From: an uncultured Elusimicrobia bacterium
GTDB lineage: Bacteria; Elusimicrobiota; Endomicrobiia; Endomicrobiales; Endomicrobiaceae
NCBI GenBank assembly: GCA_937916125.1
Contig: CALGGE010000055.1
Coordinates: 1-29,071, forward strand
Direction of reading: 5' to 3'
DNA length: 29,071 bases
A program made the position numbers and the translations under genes. The notes beneath the pieces are model-generated. The model ran no database searches, was not told where the DNA came from, and saw only the letters and a list, made by a program, of their open reading frames with translations. Each line of letters opens with the position of its first letter. Positions within the stretch are counted from its first letter, which is position 1. Shown in pieces: positions 15,759-24,274 of this stretch.

Positions 15759-16823
15759 TTATAAATTGTTTGCAATCAAGTCTCCGACTTCAGTCGTCCC
15801 CATACCCATCTTCCCTGCAGCAAGTGATTTTATCTTACCGCTTGCAAGCGATTTTGCAATGGAAGCTTCTATCATTTTACCTTCTTTTTCAAGACCGATA
15901 GTTTCAAGCATCATTGCACCTGCACTAATTGCCGCTAACGGATTTATAACATTCTGTCCCGTATATTTGGGAGCCGAACCGCCCATCGGTTCGAACATCG
16001 ATACGCCTTCCGGATTGATGTTTCCGCCTGCTGAAATTCCTATACCGCCTTGTATCATGGCTGCCAAATCGGTAATTATATCGCCGAATAAATTGTCGGT
16101 AACGATAACATCAAACCATTCCGGATTTTTTACCATCCACATACATACTGCATCAACATTTACATAGTTCAATGCTATATCCGGATAACTTTTTGCACCC
16201 ATTGCCCTAAAAGCTCTTTCCCACAAATCGGATGCAAACGTTAAAACATTTGTTTTTCCGCATAATGTAAGTTTTTTATCTTTGTTTCTTTTTTTTGTTA
16301 TTTCAAAAGCATATTTTAAACATCTGTCAACACCGAATCTTGTATTTATTGATTCCTGCGTTGCAACTTCATAAGGAGTATTCTTTTTTAAGAAACCGCC
16401 GGCACCGAGATAAAGACCTTCCGTATTTTCTCTTACTACAACAAAATCTATATCTTCAGGTTTTTTATTTTTTAAAGGACAGTCAACACCTTCATAAAGT
16501 TTTACGGGCCTTAAATTAATATACTGGTCAAGCTCAAATCTTAATCTTAACAAGATTCCTTTTTCAAGTATTCCCGGTTTTACGTCGGGATGACCTATTG
16601 CACCGAGATACATTGCATCAAATTTTTTGAATTCTTCAACACAACTGTCGGGAAGAATTTCGCCTGTTTTTTTATATCTTTCTCCGCCCAAATCGTAGTT
16701 TACAAATTCGAATTTTGCACCTGTTTTTGCTGCTGCAGCATTGATAACTTTTACACCTTCGGCTATCACTTCAGGACCTGTTCCGTCACCGCCTATAAGA
16801 GCAATTTTATAAGTTTTAGACAT
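15759..16823 (-). CDS. leuB: 3-isopropylmalate dehydrogenase (isocitrate/isopropylmalate dehydrogenase family)
   Basis: 354 residues. Oxidatively decarboxylates 3-isopropylmalate with NAD+ in leucine synthesis. Family motifs: 'IGGDGTGPEVIAEG' at the N-terminus, 'LDQYINLRPVKLYEG' in the substrate site, 'VVVRENTEGLY', 'VTDNLFGDIITDLAA' with metal-binding Asp residues, and 'FEPMGGSAPKYTGQNVINPLA'. Its start is 2 nt after leuD, which supports leucine synthesis over isocitrate or homoisocitrate oxidation, although these paralogues are hard to separate. The methyltransferase gene follows after the cruciform repeat. Confidence 0.85.
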   Translation of the reverse strand: MSKTYKIALIGGDGTGPEVIAEGVKVINAAAAKTGAKFEFVNYDLGGERYKKTGEILPDSCVEEFKKFDAMYLGAIGHPDVKPGILEKGILLRLRFELDQYINLRPVKLYEGVDCPLKNKKPEDIDFVVVRENTEGLYLGAGGFLKKNTPYEVATQESINTRFGVDRCLKYAFEITKKRNKDKKLTLCGKTNVLTFASDLWERAFRAMGAKSYPDIALNYVNVDAVCMWMVKNPEWFDVIVTDNLFGDIITDLAAMIQGGIGISAGGNINPEGVSMFEPMGGSAPKYTGQNVINPLAAISAGAMMLETIGLEKEGKMIEASIAKSLASGKIKSLAAGKMGMGTTEVGDLIANNL

Positions 16824-16825
16824 TT

Positions 16826-17323
16826 TTATTTTCCTCCTTTAATGTAGGAAAGCAACCCGCCGGCTTTTATCAACTTCTGCATAAATTCCGGGAAAGGTTG
16901 AGCTTTATATTTTTCTTTTTTTGTTATATTTATTATTTCGCCTTTTGCCAAATCCACTTCCAATTTGTCGCCGGAAGAGATACCGTCAACGGCTTCTTCG
17001 GATTCAATAATAGGAAGCCCTATATTGATGCAATTTCTGAAAAATATTCTTGCAAAAGATTTTGCTATTACGCACGATACACCTGCACCTTTTATGGATA
17101 TCGGAGCATGTTCTCTCGAAGAACCGCAACCGAAATTTTTGTCTGCTACGATAATGTCGCCCGGTTTAACTTTCTCGGCGAAAGTATCATCGATATCCTT
17201 CATACAAAACTTTGCAAGTTCTTTCGGGTCGGAAGTCGTCAGATATCTTGCTGGGATTATTTCGTCGGTATTTACATTTGCTCCGTATTTAAAAACAGAC
17301 CCTTTAAGTTTAATATTTGACAT
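16826..17323 (-). CDS. leuD: 3-isopropylmalate dehydratase small subunit
   Basis: 165 residues. The swivelling small subunit that, with LeuC, isomerises 2- to 3-isopropylmalate. Short prokaryotic/archaeal-type LeuD with 'NVNTDEIIPARYLTTSDP', 'DKNFGCGSSREHAP' (active-site loop) and 'KSFARIFFRNCINIGLP'. A homoaconitase small subunit would look similar. No leuC is next to it: upstream is the divergent groES promoter, so LeuC is encoded elsewhere. GAGGTG lies before the ATG. Confidence 0.9.
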   Translation of the reverse strand: MSNIKLKGSVFKYGANVNTDEIIPARYLTTSDPKELAKFCMKDIDDTFAEKVKPGDIIVADKNFGCGSSREHAPISIKGAGVSCVIAKSFARIFFRNCINIGLPIIESEEAVDGISSGDKLEVDLAKGEIINITKKEKYKAQPFPEFMQKLIKAGGLLSYIKGGK

Positions 17324-17365
17324 AACTCACCTCTTAGTTTTTTGAATCGTAAAATACAGGTATAG

Positions 17366-17394
17366 ATTTTATAACATTTATAAATTTTTTTCAA
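17366..17394 (-). promoter_or_regulatory. Probable promoter of the leuD-leuB transcript
   Basis: On the minus strand TTGAAA (17389-17394), 17 bp, TAAAAT (17366-17371), about 43 bp before the leuD ATG. The region is very AT-rich, so chance matches are possible. It is arranged back to back with the groES promoter at 17445. Confidence 0.45.
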
Positions 17395-17444
17395 TGATTT
17401 TTACTATTAAATTTTTTATATTTTCATTTTTTTTAAAATTCCAC

Positions 17445-17473
17445 TTGACAAATGATTAAAGTTGTTGTATAAT
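17445..17473 (+). promoter_or_regulatory. Consensus promoter of groES-groEL
   Basis: TTGACA (17445-17450), exactly 17 bp, TATAAT (17468-17473). A perfect housekeeping promoter whose last base is the first base of the CIRCE-like operator, the classic arrangement for HrcA repression of chaperonin genes. Confidence 0.85.
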
Positions 17474-17499
17474 TAGCAGCTGTTAAGTTAGAGTGCTAA
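17473..17499. promoter_or_regulatory. CIRCE-like HrcA operator
   Basis: The consensus is TTAGCACTC-N9-GAGTGCTAA. Here the right arm GAGTGCTAA (17491-17499) is perfect, the spacer is 9 bp, and the left arm TTAGCAGCT (17473-17481) matches 6 of 9. It overlaps the -10 box and predicted start point of groES, so HrcA binding would block transcription until heat shock. No hrcA is in the window. Confidence 0.85.
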
Positions 17500-17631
17500 A
17501 AATCGCAAAGCGACTTGGAAGATTGGATGTTTAGGGAATTTGAAGCTTGGTAACGTCAACGGTGGAATGAACGGAAAAACAGTTAAATAACGCAACAAAA
17601 AATAATAAAGGAAAAAGATAGGAGGCAGGAA

Positions 17632-17919
17632 ATGAAGTTAAGACCATTAGGTGACAGAATTTTGGTAAAAGCCGAAGAACCAAAAGAAAAGAAAATCGGC
17701 GGAATCATTATCCCCGACACGGCAAAAGAAAAACCTCAGGAAGGAACAATTATTGCTGTAGGTAACGGCAAAATTGGTAAAGACGGAAAAGTTATACCTA
17801 TGGATGTAAAAGTAGGCGATAAAGTATTATACGGAAAATATTCCGGAAACGAAGTAAAAATAGATAATGAAGCATTTTTAATAATGTCTCAGGATGATGT
17901 TTTGGGGATATTGGAATAA
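17632..17919 (+). CDS. groES: Co-chaperonin GroES
   Basis: 95 residues. Heptameric lid of the GroEL folding chamber. Family signatures are 'LRPLGDRILVKAEEPKEKKI' then 'GGIIIPDTAKEKP' (the mobile loop), and 'VGDKVLYGKYSGNEVKI'. AGGAGG lies 6 nt before the ATG. The transcript has a leader of about 150 nt from the CIRCE promoter. groEL follows after 29 nt. Confidence 0.98.
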   Translation: MKLRPLGDRILVKAEEPKEKKIGGIIIPDTAKEKPQEGTIIAVGNGKIGKDGKVIPMDVKVGDKVLYGKYSGNEVKIDNEAFLIMSQDDVLGILE

Positions 17920-17948
17920 ATCGCTAAGCAATTTAAAAGGAGAATACA

Positions 17949-19586
17949 ATGGCTAAACAATTGAAGTATACGGATGACGCAAGAAAAGCTATGAAAGACG
18001 GTGTAGATAAACTTGCAAATGCAGTAAAAGTAACTCTCGGACCTAAAGGCAGATATGTAGTTCTTGACAAAAAATTTGGTTCGCCGACGGTAACTAACGA
18101 CGGTGTAACAATAGCAAAAGAAATAGAACTTGAAGATCCGTTTGAAAATATGGGTGCACAGCTCGTTAAAGAAGTTGCTTCCAAAACCAATGATATCGCA
18201 GGCGACGGAACAACTACCGCAACGGTTCTTGCACAGACAATGATTTCCGAAGGATTGAGAAATATTACATCGGGTGCAAATGCAAACCACATAAAGAAAG
18301 GTATTGAAAAAGCAGTTGCTGCAGTTATAGAAGAAATTAAAAAAATATCAAAGAAAGTTTCAAGCAAAGAAGAAATTGCTCAGATAGCATCAATTTCCGC
18401 AAGCGATAAAGAAATCGGCGATTTAATAGCAAACGCAATGGACAAAGTAGGTAAAGACGGAGTTATTACCGTTGAAGAGGGTAAATCCGCAGATACTACA
18501 CTTGATGTAGTTGAAGGTATGCAGTTCGACAGAGGATATTCTTCTCCTTATTTTGTTACCGATGCGGAGAGAATGGAAGCAGTTTTGGAAAATCCTTACA
18601 TTATAATTACCGACAAGAAAATATCTTCAATGCAGGAAATTCTTCCTTTGCTTGAAAAAGTAGTTCAAACAGGTAAAGGTTTTATTATAATTGCTGAAGA
18701 TATTGAAGGGGAAGCTTTGGCAACTTTGGTTGTTAATAAAATCAGAGGAACATTGAAAGTTATTGCTGTTAAAGCTCCGGGATTCGGCGACAGAAGAAAG
18801 GAAATGCTTCAGGATATAGCAATTCTTACCGGCGGAACGGTAATTTCCGAAGAGACAGGTTTGAAGCTTGATGCGGCAACTCTCGATATGCTCGGACAGG
18901 CAAAGAGAGTAGTTGTTGACAAAGAAAATACCACAATCGTTTCAGGTTTGGGCGACAAGAAAGAAATTGATCAAAGAATTGCACAAATCAGAAAACAGAT
19001 TGAAGAAACAAAATCCGACTATGACAGAGAAAAATTACAGGAAAGATTGGCAAAGCTCGTCGGCGGAGTTGCAGTTATCAATGTAGGTGCGGCAACTGAA
19101 GCTGAAATGAAAGCTAAGAAATTCAAAGTTGAAGATGCCATGAACGCAACAAGAGCAGGTGTTGAAGAAGGTATCGTTGCTGGCGGCGGTGTAGCACTTT
19201 TGAAAGCTCAGGCAGTTCTTGACGGTTTAAAAGGTGCAGATGCCGACGAACAGACCGGTATCAATATAGTTAAGAAATCTTTGGAAGGACCTATCAGACA
19301 GATTATTGAAAATGCCGGTATTGAAGCATCCGTAATCGTTGATAAAATTAAAAATAAAAAAGAAGCTTCTTACGGATACAATGCTGATAATGACGAATTT
19401 GTAGATATGATTAAAGCAGGTATTGTTGACCCTGCAAAAGTTACAAGAACGGCATTACAAAATGCAGCATCCATTGCAGGCCTTGTTCTTACAACGGAAG
19501 CTTTGGTAACCGATATCCCCGAGAAGAAAGACGGAGCAGGAATGCCTCCGATGGGCGGAGGAGCAGGAATGCCCCCGATGTATTAA
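17949..19586 (+). CDS. groEL: Chaperonin GroEL
   Basis: 545 residues. ATP-driven double-ring folding chamber. The ATP site is visible as 'TLGPKGR' (29-35), Asp51 and 'GDGTTTATVLA' (85-95). 'GIVAGGGVALL' and the flexible C-terminal GGM-type tail 'GGAGMPPMGGGAGMPPMY' are present. Length is standard for group I chaperonins. AAAGGAG precedes the start. HrcA control comes from the shared upstream operator. Confidence 0.98.
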   Translation: MAKQLKYTDDARKAMKDGVDKLANAVKVTLGPKGRYVVLDKKFGSPTVTNDGVTIAKEIELEDPFENMGAQLVKEVASKTNDIAGDGTTTATVLAQTMISEGLRNITSGANANHIKKGIEKAVAAVIEEIKKISKKVSSKEEIAQIASISASDKEIGDLIANAMDKVGKDGVITVEEGKSADTTLDVVEGMQFDRGYSSPYFVTDAERMEAVLENPYIIITDKKISSMQEILPLLEKVVQTGKGFIIIAEDIEGEALATLVVNKIRGTLKVIAVKAPGFGDRRKEMLQDIAILTGGTVISEETGLKLDAATLDMLGQAKRVVVDKENTTIVSGLGDKKEIDQRIAQIRKQIEETKSDYDREKLQERLAKLVGGVAVINVGAATEAEMKAKKFKVEDAMNATRAGVEEGIVAGGGVALLKAQAVLDGLKGADADEQTGINIVKKSLEGPIRQIIENAGIEASVIVDKIKNKKEASYGYNADNDEFVDMIKAGIVDPAKVTRTALQNAASIAGLVLTTEALVTDIPEKKDGAGMPPMGGGAGMPPMY

Positions 19587-19591
19587 GATGG

Positions 19592-19624
19592 TCGACCACA
19601 AAAAGTGAAGCTTTTTGTGGTTGA
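19592..19624 (+). terminator. Long hairpin after groEL
   Basis: TCGACCACAAAAAG (19592-19605) pairs with CTTTTTGTGGTTGA (19611-19624) across a 5-nt loop, 14 bp with one G/T wobble, 6 bp after the groEL stop. No T-run follows outside the stem, so it may stabilise the 3' end or act with Rho. Confidence 0.55.
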
Positions 19625-19820
19625 ACAGTTGGGAACGGCAATGTACAATGTATGATGTACAATGTACAATGAACAACGAAACGACACCGACAGTTGAAGA
19701 GTTGAAGGGTTGAAAAGTTTCAACTACAACGGCAACAACGAGATGCTTCGACAAGCTCAGCATGACAGACAGAACGACAGTTGAAGAGTTGAAAACGACA
19801 AAACGGCAATGAACGACAAA
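19622..19820. repeat. Composite intergenic repeat, copy 2
   Basis: Five heptamers from 19640 to 19674 (AATGTAC, AATGTAT, GATGTAC, AATGTAC, AATGAAC), preceded by GGAACGGC. GTTGAANN octamers at about 19693-19716 end in the palindrome GTTGAAAAGTTTCAAC (19709-19724). The 29-bp block then occupies 19740-19768, identical to that at 776-804. It lies between convergent groEL and hydA. Confidence 0.85.
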
Positions 19821-19848
19821 CCTACAAAAAACAAAAAAGAAGAATGAA

Positions 19849-19990
19849 ACTTTACCAATAAATGTAAGGATTCAGAAAAAAACAGAAATAATTTAAGAAT
19901 ATCAGAAAATGTAAGGACACAGAAAAAACAGCAAAGTTTGTGACTTTACCAATAAATGTAAGGACTAAAAAAAACAGAAAGATTTGTTAG
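19849..19990. repeat. Tandem repeat with a 47-bp period
   Basis: AATGTAAGGA recurs at 19861, 19908 and 19955, exactly 47 bp apart each time, followed each time by an A-rich run with CAG. ACTTTACCAATAAATGTAAG plus GA (22 bp) is exact at 19849-19870 and 19943-19964. The middle unit has diverged in its second half. The array runs directly into cruciform copy B. The stretch 19587-20136 holds no supported gene. Confidence 0.8.
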
Positions 19991-20086
19991 TGAGACGAAG
20001 AATTCCCAAGCCGCAGTGTACGTAAGTGTACACGGTACATAAGGCTTGGGAATTCAAAGTTGCAACTAAAATATTTCTGTTTTTTT
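19968..20086. repeat. Cruciform repeat with conserved junctions and variable stems, copy B
   Basis: 119 nt between groEL and hydA. The outer stem is AAAAAAACAGAAA (19968-19980) with TTTCTGTTTTTTT (20074-20086). Next come AGT/ACT (19989-19991, 20065-20067), loop GA/GCA, GAC/GTT (19994-19996, 20059-20061), loop GAA/AAA, and a perfect 13-bp stem GAATTCCCAAGCC/GGCTTGGGAATTC (20000-20012, 20043-20055). The apex has hairpin GTGTAC/GTACAC (20016-20021, 20028-20033) and ends TACATAA like copy A. The junction flank AAAGTTGCA and the following AAAATATT are shared with copy A. Confidence 0.85.
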
Positions 20087-20136
20087 GTTATAAGATGTAG
20101 CTTAAATCCCCTTAAATTTGCTGTTTTTTTATTAGT

Positions 20137-21855
20137 CTATTTAACCTTTCTATTTACATACGTAGTATGTAAAATCTCATGGGCTTTATGACTGCAAGGC
20201 TTATCCAAATACTTCTGATAAACCTGCTGAACATACGGGTTATCCATAGGTTTGTGCAGTTCCAAAACCTTATCGTTTTCATACAAGCATTTTGTTCTCT
20301 TATTTCTTATTTCCAAACCGTCATAAACAGGCTGTCCCGCACCGCCGATACATCCTCCGGGGCAAGCCATAACTTCTATCAAGTCATACTCTTTTTCTTT
20401 ATTTTTAATTGCCTTGATAACTTTTCTTGCGTTACCTAAACCGTGAACTACGGCAACTCTTAAATCTTTTTCTCCTACTTTAACGGTAACTTCTCTTATG
20501 CCGCCTTCACCTCTGATAAAGCTGAACTCGTCTGTTTCATTGGAATCGGATTTGGAAAGAACATTTCTCAAAACAGCTTCGGCAACACCGCCGGAATTAC
20601 CAAAAATAACTCCGCCGCCGGTTTTGAAACCTAAAGGCATATCAAATGCGGATTTTTCCAAAGTGTTAAACGAAAGTCCAGATTCTTCTATCATTCTGGC
20701 AAGTTCCTGAGTGGTTAAAACAAAATCTATATCCTGTATGCCGTTGGTTGAAAGTTCCGGTCTTCTTGCTTCAAATTTCTTTGCCGTGCAAGGCATAACC
20801 GAAACTATAATTAAATCTTCTCTCTTTATTCCATATATATCGGGAAGCATTTTCTTTGCAAGTCCGCCGAACATTCCCTGAGGAGATTTGCACGTGGAAA
20901 GATTATTTATAAATTCCGGATAATACTGTTCCGCAAATTTTATCCATGCAGGACAGCATGATGTGAACTGAGGAATATTTTCCCCTTTGGAAAACCTTTC
21001 AACAAATTCCGTTGCTTCTTCCATAATAGTTAAATCTGCAGCAAAAGAAATATCAAAAACTTTAAAAAAGCCCATGCTCTTTAATGCCGTAACCATTTTT
21101 GCGGCGGCGGAATTTCCGGATTCGTTATCCAAACCGAAAGCCTCGCCGATTGCAGCACGAACTGCCGGAGCTATGGCTATAACAACTTTTTTATCTTTTT
21201 TACCTAAAGCGTTCCAAACCTGACTTACTTCCGACTTAGGTGTTAATGCACCTGTAGGACATACTCTGGAACACTGTCCGCAATAAACACATTCCGACTC
21301 ACTGAGATCTTTATTGAAGCTCGGACAAACTACGGATTTTGAACCTCTGTTTGCAAAATCTATTGCACCTATACTCTGTATTTCTTCGCAGAAACGAACA
21401 CAGTCTCCGCAAAGAACGCATTTGTTCGGATCTCTGACAAGTGACGGTGTCGAGAAATCAAGCGGAGCATCTTTTTTCATTTTTTTGAAACGAACCGTAT
21501 GTATTCCCAACCTTCTTGCAAGCGTTTGAAGCTGGCAACTTTCGCTTTTATGGCAGAAAGTACAGTTGGTATCGTGGTTGGCAAGGAGAAGCTCGACGGT
21601 AATTTTTCTCATTTCTCTTATTTCGTTGCTGTTTGTTATAACGACCATACCGTTTTCCGGAGGTGTTGAGCACGCCGGAACAAGACCTCTTTTTTCAACA
21701 TTTACAAGGCAAAGTCTGCACGCACCGTAAGTGCTGAGTTCGGAATAATAACAGAATGTCGGCAACTCTACGCCTGCGTTTCTGATAACTTCCAGAAGAT
21801 TTCTTTCATTTTCAAATTTTACGGTTTTACCGTTTATAGTTAAAGTTTTTTCCAT
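20137..21855 (-). CDS. hydA: [FeFe]-hydrogenase catalytic subunit HydA (group A, bifurcating type)
   Basis: 572 residues. Makes or oxidises H2 at the H-cluster. In order: [2Fe-2S] domain (Cys35, 46, 49, 62), His94/Cys98/Cys101/Cys107 [4Fe-4S] site, two ferredoxin [4Fe-4S] clusters (Cys146-156 and 189-199), then the H-cluster domain. The three H-cluster signatures are 'FTSCCPAW' (Cys300 for proton transfer, Cys301 ligand), 'MPCTAKKFEA' (Cys356) and 'ACPGGCIGGAGQP' (Cys498, Cys502). All key residues are present and the length matches C. pasteurianum CpI. With HydB and HydC it should couple NADH and ferredoxin oxidation to H2 release. It starts 5 nt after hydB. The maturases HydE/F/G are not in the window. 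Confidence 0.95.
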   Translation of the reverse strand: MEKTLTINGKTVKFENERNLLEVIRNAGVELPTFCYYSELSTYGACRLCLVNVEKRGLVPACSTPPENGMVVITNSNEIREMRKITVELLLANHDTNCTFCHKSESCQLQTLARRLGIHTVRFKKMKKDAPLDFSTPSLVRDPNKCVLCGDCVRFCEEIQSIGAIDFANRGSKSVVCPSFNKDLSESECVYCGQCSRVCPTGALTPKSEVSQVWNALGKKDKKVVIAIAPAVRAAIGEAFGLDNESGNSAAAKMVTALKSMGFFKVFDISFAADLTIMEEATEFVERFSKGENIPQFTSCCPAWIKFAEQYYPEFINNLSTCKSPQGMFGGLAKKMLPDIYGIKREDLIIVSVMPCTAKKFEARRPELSTNGIQDIDFVLTTQELARMIEESGLSFNTLEKSAFDMPLGFKTGGGVIFGNSGGVAEAVLRNVLSKSDSNETDEFSFIRGEGGIREVTVKVGEKDLRVAVVHGLGNARKVIKAIKNKEKEYDLIEVMACPGGCIGGAGQPVYDGLEIRNKRTKCLYENDKVLELHKPMDNPYVQQVYQKYLDKPCSHKAHEILHTTYVNRKVK

Positions 21856-21860
21856 AGTTA

Positions 21861-23744
21861 TTATCCTCTCTTTACCGCACCGAATTTACATGTCTGCAAA
21901 CAAACACCGCATTTTACGCAGGCATTCGGATCTATTGAATGTTTTTGTTTAACGGCACCTTTAATAGCACCTACGGGACATTTTCTTGCACAAGCCGTGC
22001 AACCTATACATTTATCCTGATCGATATAAATTCTTACAAGTTTGGAACATGTTCCGGAAGGACATCTCTTTTCTTTTACATGAGCATCATATTCATCTCT
22101 GAAGTATTTTAATGTGGAAAGGACCGGGTTCGGAGCCGTTTTACCTAAAGCACAGAGAGAACCCATTCTGACTGCATTTGCAAGCTGTTCGAGGAGAGGA
22201 ATTGTTTCTTCTGTTGCTCTGCCGTCGGTAATATCTTCAAGCATCATCAACATTTGTTTTGTTCCCTCACGACAGAGAACGCATTTACCGCAAGATTCAT
22301 TTTGAGTAAACTGCATAAAGAACTTTGCCGTGTTTACCATACAGGTGGTTTTGTTCATAACAACAAGTCCGCCCGAACCGACCATCGCACCGGCTTTTCT
22401 TAAAGAATCAAAATCAAGAGGCAAATCAAGATGCTCTCTTGTTAAGCATGCACCTGAAGGACCTCCGATTTGAACGGCTTTAAAAGCGTCTTCGGAAACA
22501 TTACCTTTGTCGTCGGTAACTCCGCCTGCTATATCAAACAAAATTTCTCTTAAAGTTGTTCCGAAAGGAACTTCGATAAGACCGGTATTTTTAACATAAC
22601 CCGTTATTGCAAAAGTTTTTGTTCCGGTAGAAGTGGGAACACCTATTTTCTTATAAGCTTCAGCTCCGTCTCTGATTATTAAAGGAACGGTTGACAATGT
22701 TTCAACATTATTGATTACCGTCGGTTTCCCGTATAAACCGTGCTGTGCCGGGAAAGGAGGTTTAGGCTTAGGCATACCTCTTTTACCTTCTACGGAAGCT
22801 ATCAATGCAGTTTCTTCACCGCAGACGAATGCTCCCGCACCTTCCATCACATGAAGCTTGAAATTAAAACCGGAACCGAAAAGATTATCGCCCAAAACAC
22901 CTATCTCTTCGGCTTTCTTAATAGCGTTTTTCATCCTTTCGACTGCCAAATGATATTCCGTTCTTACATATACATAACCTTCATCGGCACCTATTGCCTT
23001 AGCTGCAATTATCATACCTTCTATAACGCTGTGCGGATTACCTTCAAGAACGCTTCTGTCCATAAACGCTCCGGGGTCGCCCTCATCGCCGTTACAGATA
23101 ACATATTTTTTAGGACCGGGCTGAACTCTGGTTAAATCCCATTTTCTTCCGGTAGGGAAACCTGCTCCGCCTCTTCCTCTTAAGCCGGAATCCAACAGCT
23201 CTTTACAAATCTGTTCGTCGGTCATTTCCAAGCAGGCTTTTCTTGCCGAAGCATATCCGCCGATGGAAATATATTCTTCAATATCCTCTGCGGCTATAAA
23301 TCCGCAATTTTTCAAAACATATCTCTTCTGTTTTGAATAGAAAGGAATTTCCGCATGACCTTTATAAAATTTATCGTTGGTTTTATAACAAAGTCTTTCT
23401 ACTACTTCGTCGTTTACTATACTTTTTTCAAGGATTTCTTTTGCATCTTCGGGTTTTACTTTTGTGTATAAGATATCTGCGGGAAGGATAGAAACGAGAG
23501 GTCCCATCTGACAGAACCCCTGACAACCGCTCTTTGAAATAAGAGTACCCTTATTTTCTTCTTCTTTTTTGAGTTCTATAAGAACATCAATATTAAGTTC
23601 TTTTGCAACTTTCAACATTTCGTCATAAACTTTTAAAGAACCGTTGGCAACGCAGCCCGTTCCGGCACAGATTATGATTCTTTTCTTAATCTGTTTAAAT
23701 GCATTCTGCACCTGACTTGCAACTTTGTCTAAATCGATAGGCAT
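21861..23744 (-). CDS. hydB: Hydrogenase flavoprotein subunit HydB (NuoF-like)
   Basis: 627 residues. Binds NAD(H) and FMN and is the electron-bifurcation/branching subunit. An N-terminal thioredoxin-like [2Fe-2S] domain (Cys26, 31, 74, 78) precedes the NuoF core with 'GLRGRGGAGFPTGRKW' (187-202) and 'NGDEGDPGAFMDRSVLEGNP'. The NuoF [4Fe-4S] site follows (Cys485, 488, 491, 531). A C-terminal pair of ferredoxin clusters (Cys579-589, 609-619) distinguishes HydB/HndC from plain NuoF. Gaps of 2 and 5 nt to hydC and hydA show a single operon. Confidence 0.95.
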   Translation of the reverse strand: MPIDLDKVASQVQNAFKQIKKRIIICAGTGCVANGSLKVYDEMLKVAKELNIDVLIELKKEEENKGTLISKSGCQGFCQMGPLVSILPADILYTKVKPEDAKEILEKSIVNDEVVERLCYKTNDKFYKGHAEIPFYSKQKRYVLKNCGFIAAEDIEEYISIGGYASARKACLEMTDEQICKELLDSGLRGRGGAGFPTGRKWDLTRVQPGPKKYVICNGDEGDPGAFMDRSVLEGNPHSVIEGMIIAAKAIGADEGYVYVRTEYHLAVERMKNAIKKAEEIGVLGDNLFGSGFNFKLHVMEGAGAFVCGEETALIASVEGKRGMPKPKPPFPAQHGLYGKPTVINNVETLSTVPLIIRDGAEAYKKIGVPTSTGTKTFAITGYVKNTGLIEVPFGTTLREILFDIAGGVTDDKGNVSEDAFKAVQIGGPSGACLTREHLDLPLDFDSLRKAGAMVGSGGLVVMNKTTCMVNTAKFFMQFTQNESCGKCVLCREGTKQMLMMLEDITDGRATEETIPLLEQLANAVRMGSLCALGKTAPNPVLSTLKYFRDEYDAHVKEKRCPSGTCSKLVRIYIDQDKCIGCTACARKCPVGAIKGAVKQKHSIDPNACVKCGVCLQTCKFGAVKRG

Positions 23745-23746
23745 TG

Positions 23747-24223
23747 TTATTTTCCCTCCTGTTTAATCATTTCGTCAAGAAGCGAGTTTACTTTTTCGGG
23801 AGTAACCTGCCCGTAAACTTCGTCGTCAACAACCATCGCCGGTGCCAAACCGCATGCACCTAAACATGATACCGTTTCAAGCGTGAATAACATATCCGAA
23901 GTTGTATTTTGATTATCTTTAAGATTAAGTTTTGTTTTGATTGCGTCAATAAGGAGAGTGGATTTTTTTACATGGCAGGCAGTTCCGTCACACACCTTAA
24001 TAATATGTTTGCCTTTCGGATTTAGCGTAAAATGTGCAAAAAATGTTGCCACTCCGTAAACTCTTGCAGGCGAAATTTCTAATTCCGACGCAATGAAATT
24101 AAGTGCATCTTCGGGAAGATATTTATATACCTCCTGCACCGCTTGCAAAATCGGAATAAGTCTTGCTTTGTCTTTTCCGTTTTCTTCAAGAATTTGTTTT
24201 ACTTTGTCAAAATTCTCGTTCAT
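23747..24223 (-). CDS. hydC: Hydrogenase small subunit HydC (NuoE-like)
   Basis: 158 residues. Helical N-terminus ('ILQAVQEVYKYLPEDALNFI'), then a thioredoxin-fold [2Fe-2S] domain with Cys78-x4-Cys83 and Cys120-x3-Cys124. It passes electrons within the HydABC complex. AAGGAG precedes the ATG, 51 nt downstream of rex on the same strand, so it is probably cotranscribed with rex. Confidence 0.95.
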   Translation of the reverse strand: MNENFDKVKQILEENGKDKARLIPILQAVQEVYKYLPEDALNFIASELEISPARVYGVATFFAHFTLNPKGKHIIKVCDGTACHVKKSTLLIDAIKTKLNLKDNQNTTSDMLFTLETVSCLGACGLAPAMVVDDEVYGQVTPEKVNSLLDEMIKQEGK

Positions 24224-24274
24224 CGTGAACTCCTTAATAATTTATTATAATCATATTGTTTTATTTTAGAAATT

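Noticed and set aside
15759..16823. Isocitrate or homoisocitrate dehydrogenase
   Set aside because: Possible by family, but direct coupling to leuD with a 2-nt gap favours isopropylmalate dehydrogenase.
19849..19990. CRISPR array
   Set aside because: The repeats are diverged 47-bp tandem units with no unique spacers, and no cas genes are nearby.
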